Assembly: GCA_934132925.1 (NCBI GenBank)
Contig: CAKPAL010000026.1
Location: 1-11,877, forward strand
Source: an uncultured Bacilli bacterium
Lineage (GTDB): Bacteria; Bacillota_I; Bacilli_A; RF39; UBA660
Length of the DNA: 11,877 nucleotides
Direction: 5' to 3'
The notes beneath the pieces were generated by a model. That model worked only from the letters and a program-made list of their open reading frames with translations. It searched no databases and was not told where the DNA came from. Each line of letters starts with the position of its first letter. The first letter of the stretch is position 1. A program made the position numbers and the translations under genes. This document shows positions 6,034-11,877 of the stretch, in pieces.

Positions 6034-8445
6034 ATGTATAATTTTAAGAAAATAGAAAAGAAATGGCAAGAATATTGGGATAATAATGATAGTTTTAAAG
6101 CTGTTACTGGTAGTGATAAGAAACCTTATTATATATTGGTAGAGTTCCCTTATCCATCTGGTAGTGGCTTACATGTTGGTCATGTTAGAAGTTATACTGC
6201 TCAAGATGCTCTTGCTAGAATGAAGAGAAGAGAAGGATATAATGTTTTATATCCAATGGGATGGGATGCATTTGGAGCACCAGCAGAGCAATATGCTATT
6301 AAGAATCATATTCATCCTAAAGATGCAGTAAAAGAGAATATTAAAACATTTAAAGGACAAATGAAAAAACTTGGTTTTTCATTTGATTGGAGTAGAGAGT
6401 TTTCTACTACTGATCCAGAGTATTATAAATGGACACAATGGCAATTCTTACAATTTTATAAACATGGTATGGCTTATAAAGCAACAGTACCAGTAAATTG
6501 GTGTCCTAATTGTAAAACTGTTTTATCTAATGAAGATGCCGCTGGTGGTGTTTGTGAGAGATGTGGCGAAGCAGTAGTTCAAAAAGAAAAATCACAATGG
6601 ATGCTTAAGATGAGTGCTTATGCTGAAGATTTACTTACAGGACTTGATGATACTAATTTTAAAGAAAGAGTTAAACTTGGTCAAATAAACTGGATAGGTA
6701 AGTCTACTGGTGTTGAGTTAGATGTTAATATTGTTGGTGGCGGTTCTTTCTCAGTATTTACTACTTGTATTGAAACTGTATATGGTATTACTTTCTTTGT
6801 TATTGCTCCGGATGGTAAATTAATTAAAGAATTAATGCCTAGAGTAAAAAATAAAGAAGAAGTAAATGAGTATATTAAAGAGACTTCTAAAAAGTCTGGT
6901 ATGGAGAGAACTGAACTTAATAAAGGTAAGACTGGTGTTGAAATTAAAGGTATTAAAGCTATTAATCCTATTAATGGTAAGGAAGTTCCAATCTTTTTAG
7001 GAGACTTTGTATTAGGAGACTATGGTACAGGTGCTGTTATGGCTGTACCAAGTCATGATCAAAGAGACTTTGAATATGCTAAAGAACATAATCTTGAAAT
7101 GGTTGAAGTAATATCTGGTGGTAATACTAGTGAAAAGGCTTTTGAAAAACATGATTATTTAGGTAAAGGATGTAAACTTATTAATTCAGAAGAGTTTACT
7201 GGTATGACAGTAGAAGAGGCTAAAGAGGCTATTACTGATAAACTTGAAAAAGAAGGCATTGCTAGAAGAGTTAATAATTATAAAATGAGAGATTGGATTT
7301 TCTCTAGACAAAGATTCTGGGGAGAACCTATTCCAATGATTTATTGTGAGAAATGTGGATGGGTACCTATGGACGAAAAAGATTTACCTTTGTTACTTCC
7401 TGATGTAGCAGAGTATGAGCCTACGGATACTGGTGAATCTCCGCTTGCTAAAATAGATAGTTTTGTTAATATCACTTGTCCTCATTGTGGTGGTCCTGCT
7501 AAAAGAGAAACTGATACTATGCCCAACTGGGCTGGTTCTTCTTGGTATTTCTTGAGATTTATGGATCCTCATAATGATAAAGAATTTGCTAGTATGGATG
7601 CGATGAAATATTGGAATAGAGTAGACTGGTATAATGGTGGTATGGAACATACTGCTAGACACTTACTATATGCTAGATTCTGGGTACAAATGTTATATAA
7701 TTTTGGATTAGTTCCTAAAAAAGAAATGATTTGGACGAGAGTAAGTCATGGTATGGTATTAGGAGATAATAACGAGAAGATGAGTAAGAGTAAAGGTAAT
7801 GTTATTAATCCTGATGATATTGTAAATGACTATGGAGCAGATACTTTAAGAGTTTATGAGATGTTTATGGGAGATTATGAACAAGATGCTCCATGGAGTA
7901 CTGATTCATTAAAAGGATGTAAGAGATTTATTGATAGAGTAGTTAGATTAAAGGATAAAGTAACTGAAGGTGAAAAATATTCTAAAGATTTAGAAGTTAT
8001 TATTAATAAGAGTATTAAGAAAGTTGGTTATGATTTAACTCATATGGCTTATAATACCGCTGTTAGTACACTTATGATTTTAGTTAACGCTTATGATGAA
8101 AAAGAGGCTATTACGAAAGGTGATTATAGAGTATTATTAGACTTACTTAATCCTATTGCTCCTCATATTACTGAAGAGTTAAATGAAGAATTAGGATATA
8201 CTCCTATTTGTGATAGAGTATGGCCTAGTTATGATGAAGATAAAACTATCGATAATGAAATAGATATAGCAGTACAAGTTAATGGTAAGGTAAGAGACAC
8301 TATTAGAATTAAGAAAGATTCATCTAAAGAAGAACTAGAAGAACTAGCTATGAATAGTGAAGTTATCAAAAAATGGTTAGAAGGAAAAGAAATTATTAAA
8401 GTAATTTCTGTACCCAATAGAATTGTTAATATTGTAATAAAATAA
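6034..8445 (+). CDS. leuS: Leucyl-tRNA synthetase
   Basis: Cytoplasmic class Ia synthetase that charges tRNA-Leu with leucine using ATP; 803 residues, typical of bacterial LeuRS. The HIGH motif is HVGH (47-50, in PYPSGSGLHVGH) and the KMSKS loop is at 582-586. A zinc-binding CxxC...CxxC lies at C157, C160, C174 and C177, and a second pair of CxxC clusters lies near residues 440-490 (CEKC, CPHC). The CP1 editing domain spans roughly 225-410. It keeps GTGAVMAVPSHDQRD with D342 and D345, but its threonine-rich motif reads TTCIET (243-248) instead of the usual TTRPDT. The C-terminal tRNA-binding domain ends in the canonical VNGKVRD and NIVIK-type strand. It is coupled to the upstream membrane-protein gene and ends in a terminator. 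No T-box leader is present: only about 20 transcribed bases precede the first gene of the operon. Confidence 0.97.
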   Translation: MYNFKKIEKKWQEYWDNNDSFKAVTGSDKKPYYILVEFPYPSGSGLHVGHVRSYTAQDALARMKRREGYNVLYPMGWDAFGAPAEQYAIKNHIHPKDAVKENIKTFKGQMKKLGFSFDWSREFSTTDPEYYKWTQWQFLQFYKHGMAYKATVPVNWCPNCKTVLSNEDAAGGVCERCGEAVVQKEKSQWMLKMSAYAEDLLTGLDDTNFKERVKLGQINWIGKSTGVELDVNIVGGGSFSVFTTCIETVYGITFFVIAPDGKLIKELMPRVKNKEEVNEYIKETSKKSGMERTELNKGKTGVEIKGIKAINPINGKEVPIFLGDFVLGDYGTGAVMAVPSHDQRDFEYAKEHNLEMVEVISGGNTSEKAFEKHDYLGKGCKLINSEEFTGMTVEEAKEAITDKLEKEGIARRVNNYKMRDWIFSRQRFWGEPIPMIYCEKCGWVPMDEKDLPLLLPDVAEYEPTDTGESPLAKIDSFVNITCPHCGGPAKRETDTMPNWAGSSWYFLRFMDPHNDKEFASMDAMKYWNRVDWYNGGMEHTARHLLYARFWVQMLYNFGLVPKKEMIWTRVSHGMVLGDNNEKMSKSKGNVINPDDIVNDYGADTLRVYEMFMGDYEQDAPWSTDSLKGCKRFIDRVVRLKDKVTEGEKYSKDLEVIINKSIKKVGYDLTHMAYNTAVSTLMILVNAYDEKEAITKGDYRVLLDLLNPIAPHITEELNEELGYTPICDRVWPSYDEDKTIDNEIDIAVQVNGKVRDTIRIKKDSSKEELEELAMNSEVIKKWLEGKEIIKVISVPNRIVNIVIK

Positions 8446-8468
8446 CCTTAATTGGTTATTTTATTTTT
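8436..8468 (+). terminator. Intrinsic terminator of leuS
   Basis: AATAAAATAACC (8436-8447) pairs perfectly with GGTTATTTTATT (8454-8465) around a six-base loop, followed by T residues. The leuS stop TAA (8443-8445) is inside the 5' arm. The stem is AT-rich apart from its top. Confidence 0.75.
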
Positions 8469-8565
8469 GCCAAAAAGTAAAATGGCTATTTATAAAGGTA
8501 ATATTAAAAGAAAAAATGTGTTTTAAAGGGTAATAGTATTAGAAGTAATTCTCTTTTGTTTTCTA

Positions 8566-8594
8566 TTGATATGACGGTGATTTTGTGATAAAAT
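8566..8594 (+). promoter_or_regulatory. Promoter for the smpB-ylbF-rsmD operon
   Basis: TTGATA (8566-8571) and TAAAAT (8589-8594) each match consensus at five of six positions with a 17-base spacer. A TG one base upstream of the -10 (8586-8587) makes it an extended -10. Transcription would start near 8601. Confidence 0.75.
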
Positions 8595-8613
8595 TAGGTA
8601 AAGGAGATTATCT

Positions 8614-8691
8614 ATGAAGTGTATTTTACTCAATAGGCAAATTAATATGCTGAAGATGATGAAAGGTGATACAGATGGAAATATTAAATAG
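8614..8691 (+). CDS. Possible 25-residue leader peptide overlapping smpB
   Basis: An ATG at 8614 sits seven bases after AAAGGAG (8600-8606), the best ribosome binding site near this promoter. It opens a 25-codon frame (MKCILLNRQI, then NMLKMMKGDTDGNIK) that ends at TAG 8689-8691, overlapping the first 17 bases of smpB in another frame. The smpB ribosome binding site (AAAGGTG, 8662-8668) lies inside it. Translation of the leader would therefore run across the smpB start and could couple or limit SmpB synthesis. The peptide has no recognisable attenuation signature. It could also be a chance frame. Confidence 0.35.
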   Translation: MKCILLNRQINMLKMMKGDTDGNIK

Positions 8692-9112
8692 AAAAGCAAG
8701 GTATGATTATGAGATTGAGGATACTTATGAGGCTGGTATTGTACTTACTGGAACAGAGATTAAATCTATTAGGGAAGGTAAAGTAAATATTAAAGATAGT
8801 TATGCTATTATTAGAAATAATGAAATATTTTTACTTAATACACATATTTCACAGTATAAGGAAGGTAATATTTTTAATCATGATGAAGACAGAACGAGAA
8901 AGTTATTACTTCATAAAAAGGAAATATTAAAATTAAGAGATAAATTAGAAATAGATGGTTATACAATAGTACCTCTTAAGATTTATTTTGTTAAGAATAA
9001 GGCTAAGGTTTTACTTGGGGTAGCTAAAGGTAAAAAGAATTATAATAAGAAGGAGACTATTAAAGAGAGAGATATTCAAAGAGAAATGGAGAAAAGTTTT
9101 AAATATAGATAA
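8675..9112 (+). CDS. smpB: SsrA-binding protein SmpB
   Basis: Binds tmRNA (ssrA) and brings it to stalled ribosomes for trans-translation. The 145-residue protein follows the family throughout: NRKARYDYEI near the start, EAGIVLTGTEIKSIREGK around residues 20-37, NHDEDRTRKLLLHK around 69-82, GYTIVPLK around 95-102, and the basic GVAKGKKNYNKKE stretch leading to the C-terminal tail that enters the mRNA channel. ATG 8675 is chosen because it gives the family N-terminus and lies six bases after AAAGGTG; a GTG three codons upstream overlaps the ribosome binding site. The stop overlaps the next start by one base (TAATG). No tmRNA gene is visible in the window. Confidence 0.96.
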   Translation: MEILNRKARYDYEIEDTYEAGIVLTGTEIKSIREGKVNIKDSYAIIRNNEIFLLNTHISQYKEGNIFNHDEDRTRKLLLHKKEILKLRDKLEIDGYTIVPLKIYFVKNKAKVLLGVAKGKKNYNKKETIKERDIQREMEKSFKYR

Positions 9113-9408
9113 TGGATAATGTTATAGAGAAAACTAAAATACTAATAGAGGTATTTGAAGATAGTGATTTGATTAAGAAGTTAAAATATTATAAAGATTT
9201 AGTAGTAAATAATAAAGAGTTACTAGATATGATTAAAAAATATAATAGTTCTATAGAAGATTATGAAAAGATATCTCTTAAAAAGAAGATTAATAGTTAT
9301 AATGAATATACGGAATATATGAAATATTATAATGAACTCTTTTATTATGTTATGGATATTAATAAAAGATTTAGGATGTATACTGATGTAAGGGGTTGTC
9401 ATAAATGA
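9112..9408 (+). CDS. ylbF: YlbF/YmcA-family (RicF-like) protein
   Basis: A 98-residue, highly charged, all-helical protein with the spacing of the Com_YlbF (DUF964) family: an N-terminal helix (about 1-14), a region KKLKYYKDLVVNNKELLD (about 22-39) and long helices to the end. In Bacillus subtilis, YlbF (RicF) acts with YmcA and YaaT in a complex that supports RNase Y-dependent mRNA maturation, and ylbF lies close to rsmD (ylbH), as here. Sequence similarity is weak, so position is an important part of the argument. The B. subtilis protein has a cysteine-rich C-terminal tail that helps hold an iron-sulfur cluster. This one is shorter and has only one cysteine (C96), so it may not bind a cluster the same way. 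It overlaps smpB by one base and rsmD by four. Confidence 0.6.
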   Translation: MDNVIEKTKILIEVFEDSDLIKKLKYYKDLVVNNKELLDMIKKYNSSIEDYEKISLKKKINSYNEYTEYMKYYNELFYYVMDINKRFRMYTDVRGCHK

Positions 9409-9959
9409 GAGTAATTAGTGGTTATTTAAAAGGGAGAAATATAATTGGCTATAACACTCCTGGTACTAGACCTACGATGGATAGAGTAAAAGAATCAATG
9501 TTTGCTAGTATTCAAAATTATATTAATGAATCTATAGTACTTGATTTATTTTGTGGTACAGGTAGTCTTGGTATTGAAGCAATATCAATGGGAGCTAATA
9601 AATGTTATTTCGTTGATAATGGAAAAGAAATACTTAAGTATTTAAATAAGAATATTGAAAATATGAATATTAAAGATAAAAGTATTGTTATTAATAAAGA
9701 TTATAAAGATGCTTTAATATATTTTAAAAATAATAATGTTAAGTTTAATATAGTACTAGTGGATGCTCCTTATAAAATGGAAGTAATGGAAGAAGTTATT
9801 AGTCTTATTAATAAATATGATTTATTATATGATAATGGCATATTAGTATTAGAATATAGTAGTGATAAATTGCTTGATAACTATGATGATTTAGGACTAT
9901 ATAGAAGTAAAAGATATGGTGATAAATATGTAACAATTTATCACAAAGTAATTGACTAA
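9405..9959 (+). CDS. rsmD: 16S rRNA (guanine(966)-N2)-methyltransferase RsmD
   Basis: SAM-dependent enzyme that methylates G966 of 16S rRNA in the small subunit. The 184 residues show the family's N-terminal RVISGYLKGR and RPTMDRVKES (22-31), the SAM-binding motif VLDLFCGTGSLGIEA (45-59), an acidic residue ending the next strand (D71), and the catalytic motif as DAPY (120-123). Most homologues have DPPY/F there, so the first proline is replaced by alanine. The start overlaps the stop of ylbF (ATGA), giving translational coupling. The ylbF-rsmD pairing matches the ylbF-ylbG-ylbH order of Bacillus, but ylbG is absent and coaD, usually next to rsmD, does not follow. No terminator is visible after the gene; the pilin promoter overlaps its stop. 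Confidence 0.92.
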   Translation: MRVISGYLKGRNIIGYNTPGTRPTMDRVKESMFASIQNYINESIVLDLFCGTGSLGIEAISMGANKCYFVDNGKEILKYLNKNIENMNIKDKSIVINKDYKDALIYFKNNNVKFNIVLVDAPYKMEVMEEVISLINKYDLLYDNGILVLEYSSDKLLDNYDDLGLYRSKRYGDKYVTIYHKVID

Positions 9960-9980
9960 TAAGTAATTTTATGATAATAT
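9952..9980 (+). promoter_or_regulatory. Promoter for the pilin gene
   Basis: TTGACT (9952-9957) and TAATAT (9975-9980) are 17 bases apart, with a TG at 9972-9973 giving an extended -10. The -35 overlaps the last codons of rsmD. A strong ribosome binding site GAGGAGG (9994-10000) lies nine bases before the pilin ATG, suggesting a well-expressed gene. Confidence 0.75.
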
Positions 9981-10009
9981 TATCTTATGAATAGAGGAGG
10001 ATTAAAATT

Positions 10010-10534
10010 ATGAAAAAATTAAATAGAAAAGGATTTACCTTAATAGAGTTACTAGCAGTTATTGTTATACTTGCTATTATCGTAGTAGTTACTGTACCTA
10101 CAATTATCAGTACTATTAGTGATGCAAGAGTATCAAGTATCTGGAACTTAGCAGGCGAAACTGCAAATAGTTATAATGTAGGAGCTGCTCAAGATTTGCT
10201 TTCGCCTGGTAAAACATTGAAAGGAGCTACTGCTACTACTAGTTGGCAATGTTTAGGTACTGTTAGTAATATAGATAGTACCAAAGGAACTGTTAATTTA
10301 GCTGAAATTCTTGATTTAAGTACAAATGATTTGATACTTACTGGAACTGTTCCAACTGATACTGATTTAGCTAAAGCTGATTATAAACCAACTCAATCAA
10401 TTTGCTCTGCTATTAAAGTTACTAGTTCTGGAAGTGCTGTTGTATTCTTAAATGCAAAAGATGCTGGTAAGTTTGCTGTTGCAAATAAGGCTGTTTATGC
10501 TTTAAGCAGTGAAGATAATGGTCATCAAAATTAA
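10010..10534 (+). CDS. Type IV pilin-like protein with class III signal peptide
   Basis: A 174-residue prepilin. The N-terminus MKKLNRKG is followed by FTLIELLAVIVILAII, the signature cut by prepilin peptidase (PilD/ComC type) between G8 and F9. Phe would be N-methylated and Glu falls at position +5. The hydrophobic helix (about 9-35) is followed by an amphipathic continuation and a globular domain rich in Ala, Thr and Ser, with two cysteines (C81, C132) that could form the usual single disulfide. It could be a major or minor pilin or a competence-type pseudopilin; the sequence does not decide. No prepilin peptidase, assembly ATPase or platform gene is in the window. The gene has its own extended -10 promoter, a strong ribosome binding site and a terminator, so it appears to be a single-gene unit between housekeeping genes. 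Its richer Ala/Gly content differs from the Lys/Asn/Ile-rich neighbours. Confidence 0.92.
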   Translation: MKKLNRKGFTLIELLAVIVILAIIVVVTVPTIISTISDARVSSIWNLAGETANSYNVGAAQDLLSPGKTLKGATATTSWQCLGTVSNIDSTKGTVNLAEILDLSTNDLILTGTVPTDTDLAKADYKPTQSICSAIKVTSSGSAVVFLNAKDAGKFAVANKAVYALSSEDNGHQN

Positions 10535-10541
10535 TTAATAT

Positions 10542-10568
10542 AGAGGAATTATTCCTCTTTTTATTTTG
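10542..10568 (+). terminator. Intrinsic terminator of the pilin gene
   Basis: AGAGGAA (10542-10548) pairs with TTCCTCT (10552-10558) around loop TTA, followed by TTTTTATTTT. It lies eight bases after the pilin stop. Confidence 0.85.
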
Positions 10569-10594
10569 ACAAAAGTATAGTATAATTATATTAA
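10566..10594 (+). promoter_or_regulatory. Promoter for nfo
   Basis: A perfect -35 TTGACA (10566-10571) and a perfect -10 TATAAT (10581-10586) are present but only nine bases apart, too close to work together. Either TATAAT is used with a poor -35 in the terminator T-run (10558-10563), or TTGACA is used with TATTAA (10589-10594) at a 17-base spacing. The ribosome binding site is AAGGAAGTG (10593-10601). Confidence 0.5.
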
Positions 10595-10608
10595 GGAAGT
10601 GATAAATA

Positions 10609-11508
10609 ATGGAATTAATAATAGGTAGTCATGTATCATATAATAACAAAAGTCAACTACTAGGAAGTGTAAAAGAAGCACTAAAATATAATGCAAATAC
10701 TTTTATGTTTTATACTGGAGCCCCACAAAATACTAATAGAGGAATTATATTAGACGAACTTACTATGGAAGCATATAAATTAATGAAAGAAAATAATATT
10801 GCTTTAGAAAAAGTAATAGTACATGCCCCTTATATAGTTAATTTAGCTAATTTTAATAATTTTGATTTTTCAGTATCTTTTCTTATTAACGAAGTAGAAA
10901 GATGTAGTACATTAGGTATTAAATATTTAGTTTTACACCCAGGATCAGCAGTTAATTGTTCTAGAGAAGAGGCTATTAATAATATTAGTAAAGGTTTAAA
11001 CTTAATATTAGATAATGATTATGATGTAACAATATTACTTGAAACAATGGCAGGTAAAGGTAATGAGGTTGGTAAGTCGTTTGAAGAATTAAAAAATATT
11101 ATAGATGGTGTTAAATATCAGAATAAAATTGGTGTATGTATTGATACTTGTCATTTAAATGATGCTGGATATGATATGAGTAAGTTTGATGAGGTACTTG
11201 ATTTATTTGATAGTATAATTGGTATTGATAAGATAGGTTGTATTCATGTTAATGATAGTAAGAATGATATTGGTAGTCATAAGGATAGGCATGAGAATAT
11301 TGGTTTTGGGACAATAGGATTTGATAATTTAATTAAAATTATTTATAATGATAGATTAGAAGGTATTCCTAGAATACTTGAGACGCCTTATGTTAGTACG
11401 AAGGATAATCCTAAAGAGAAAATATATCCACCATATAAATATGAGATTGAAATGATTAGAAGTAAAGTATTTGATAAAGAATTAATAAATAAAATAAGAG
11501 AAGGTTAG
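10609..11508 (+). CDS. nfo: Endonuclease IV (AP endonuclease)
   Basis: Zinc-dependent apurinic/apyrimidinic endonuclease of base excision repair, which cuts the backbone 5' of abasic sites. The 299 residues form the AP_endonuc_2 TIM barrel. All nine expected metal ligands can be placed: H72, H110 (in LHPGS), E145 (in LLETMAGKG), D179 and H182 (in CIDTCHLNDAGYD), H213, D226 and H228 (in HVNDSKNDIGSHKDRHENIG), and E258 (ILETPY). ATG 10609 is seven bases after AAGGAAGTG. It converges with the YqfT-like gene, and the two coding regions overlap by four bases in the loop of a shared terminator. Proximity to a yqfT homologue matches Bacillus, where nfo is yqfS. Confidence 0.97.
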   Translation: MELIIGSHVSYNNKSQLLGSVKEALKYNANTFMFYTGAPQNTNRGIILDELTMEAYKLMKENNIALEKVIVHAPYIVNLANFNNFDFSVSFLINEVERCSTLGIKYLVLHPGSAVNCSREEAINNISKGLNLILDNDYDVTILLETMAGKGNEVGKSFEELKNIIDGVKYQNKIGVCIDTCHLNDAGYDMSKFDEVLDLFDSIIGIDKIGCIHVNDSKNDIGSHKDRHENIGFGTIGFDNLIKIIYNDRLEGIPRILETPYVSTKDNPKEKIYPPYKYEIEMIRSKVFDKELINKIREG

Positions 11509-11525
11509 CCTTCTCTTATGTTTTT
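11494..11525. terminator. Bidirectional terminator between nfo and the yqfT-like gene
   Basis: ATAAGAGAAGG (11494-11504) and CCTTCTCTTAT (11509-11519) form a perfect 11-bp stem around loop TTAG. A T-run follows on the plus strand (11521-11525). On the minus strand the sequence past the stem is TTATTTATT-like, a weaker but usable T-rich tract. Both genes' stop codons lie in the loop. Confidence 0.85.
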
Positions 11526-11786
11526 AGTAAACATGTCAATTTTGTCTTTGAACTGTATATATAGATTTTCTATTTTATTATAGGTAAGTGGTTTTACTTT
11601 GAATTTTATTTCATTTAGTATATCTTTAGGATTACCATAAATGATGGTTTTATAATCTTTTTTAATATAGTCATAAATTAGTTTCGCTTCATCTTTATCT
11701 AGAATAATACCTTGCTTTTCAGCATAATATGTTACATCACTTACTTTTAATCTATTTACATATTCGTTAATTAAATAAATATTCAT
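11505..11786 (-). CDS. yqfT: YqfT-like protein (DUF2624)
   Basis: A 93-residue charged helical protein with no cysteines or membrane segments. Pattern and size resemble the DUF2624 family typified by B. subtilis YqfT: an N-terminal helix followed by a 'YAEKQGIILDKDEAKLIYDY' helix-turn-helix-like stretch (about 21-40), then a lysine-rich helical C-terminal half. Function is unknown in the family. Position next to nfo (yqfS in Bacillus) supports the assignment more than sequence similarity alone. The start codon (complement of 11784-11786) is preceded by AGGTG at good spacing. The last codons form one arm of the shared terminator, so the protein ends in the same four residues as Nfo. Confidence 0.6.
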   Translation of the reverse strand: MNIYLINEYVNRLKVSDVTYYAEKQGIILDKDEAKLIYDYIKKDYKTIIYGNPKDILNEIKFKVKPLTYNKIENLYIQFKDKIDMFTKNIREG

Positions 11787-11815
11787 AAATCACCTAATTT
11801 AATATATGTATATTT

Positions 11816-11844
11816 ATTATAAATATGATATAATAATAAGTAAG
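11816..11844 (-). promoter_or_regulatory. Candidate promoter for the yqfT-like gene
   Basis: A perfect TATAAT is present on the minus strand (complement of 11816-11821). A weak CTTACT lies 17 bases upstream (complement of 11839-11844). The element interleaves with the divergent plus-strand -10 box. Confidence 0.45.
11826..11834 (+). promoter_or_regulatory. Extended -10 promoter for the next plus-strand gene
   Basis: TGATATAAT (11826-11834) is a perfect extended -10. No convincing -35 lies 17 bases upstream. It would start transcription near 11841. Confidence 0.5.
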
Positions 11845-11854
11845 TGGTGATAAA

Positions 11855-11877
11855 GTGAAGAGAATGATTAATAAACC
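11855..11877 (+). CDS. Start of a gene cut by the window edge
   Basis: GTG at 11855 opens a frame (MKRMINK) that runs off the window, preceded by the purine-rich GTGGTGA (11844-11850) and the extended -10 promoter. ATG 11864, in the same frame, is an alternative start preceded by GTGAAGAG. Too few codons remain to say what it encodes. Confidence 0.4.

Noticed and set aside
7393..7662. Minus-strand open frame inside leuS
   Set aside because: Opposite the conserved LeuRS catalytic region; composition shadow.
8229..8417. Minus-strand open frame inside leuS
   Set aside because: Low-complexity Ser/Leu-rich antisense of the LeuRS C-terminal domain.
8482..8526. 14-codon frame (MAIYKGNIKRKNVF) between leuS and smpB
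   Set aside because: No ribosome binding site at proper spacing, lies upstream of the operon promoter, and is too short to support.
8446..8674. T-box, riboswitch or tmRNA in the leuS-smpB gap
   Set aside because: No T-box core, no tRNA-like ends and no conserved riboswitch motif seen; only the leuS terminator, a promoter and the possible leader frame.
1..11877. Mycoplasma genetic code (TGA as Trp)
   Set aside because: All Trp codons in conserved genes are TGG, no conserved gene is interrupted by in-frame TGA, and ylbF ends in TGA.

Overview
This window is very AT-rich DNA (most genes look like 22-30% GC by eye) from a Bacillota-type bacterium. The best fit is one of the small-genome, uncultured Mollicutes-like Bacilli of animal guts (RF39 type), but that placement is inference from gene content and composition. 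The genetic code is standard: every Trp in leuS, the surface protein and the GH31 protein is TGG, and no in-frame TGA interrupts a conserved gene. Nothing in the window looks like a plasmid, phage, insertion sequence or CRISPR array.

Layout. A tRNA-Arg(UCU) on the minus strand (29-105) is divergent from a MurJ/SpoVB-like flippase gene (219-1658), which ends in a hairpin terminator. A promoter that partly overlaps this terminator precedes a membrane-anchored, disulfide-rich surface protein (1720-3264). A large glycoside hydrolase family 31 homologue (3297-5630) follows, probably in the same operon. The next promoter lies at the end of that gene and drives a three-helix membrane protein (5661-6032) and leuS (6034-8445), which are one base apart. 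After the leuS terminator, a new promoter with a possible leader peptide starts a compact smpB-ylbF-rsmD operon (8675-9959) in which the genes overlap. A type IV pilin-like gene with its own promoter and terminator (10010-10534) follows. Then comes nfo (endonuclease IV, 10609-11508), which converges on a YqfT/DUF2624-like gene (11505-11786, minus). The last bases hold a promoter and the first codons of another plus-strand gene.

How the genes relate. leuS, smpB, ylbF, rsmD and nfo are housekeeping functions: translation, ribosome rescue, RNA processing, rRNA methylation and DNA repair. Two neighbour pairs echo Bacillus: ylbF with rsmD, and nfo with yqfT. The accessory part is envelope-related: flippase, surface protein, GH31 homologue and pilin.

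Most notable observations. (1) The GH31 protein keeps its fold and the apparent nucleophile Asp, but has lost the general acid/base Asp and several substrate-binding residues, so it looks like a pseudoenzyme or a repurposed enzyme. (2) The 3' half of the surface-protein gene has a very different base composition from its 5' half, and it ends in a Tyr/Asn/His-rich stretch reminiscent of diversified lectin-like domains. (3) The LeuRS editing pocket carries a non-canonical threonine-rich motif. (4) The nfo/yqfT terminator hairpin holds both stop codons in its 4-base loop and makes both proteins end in the same tetrapeptide.
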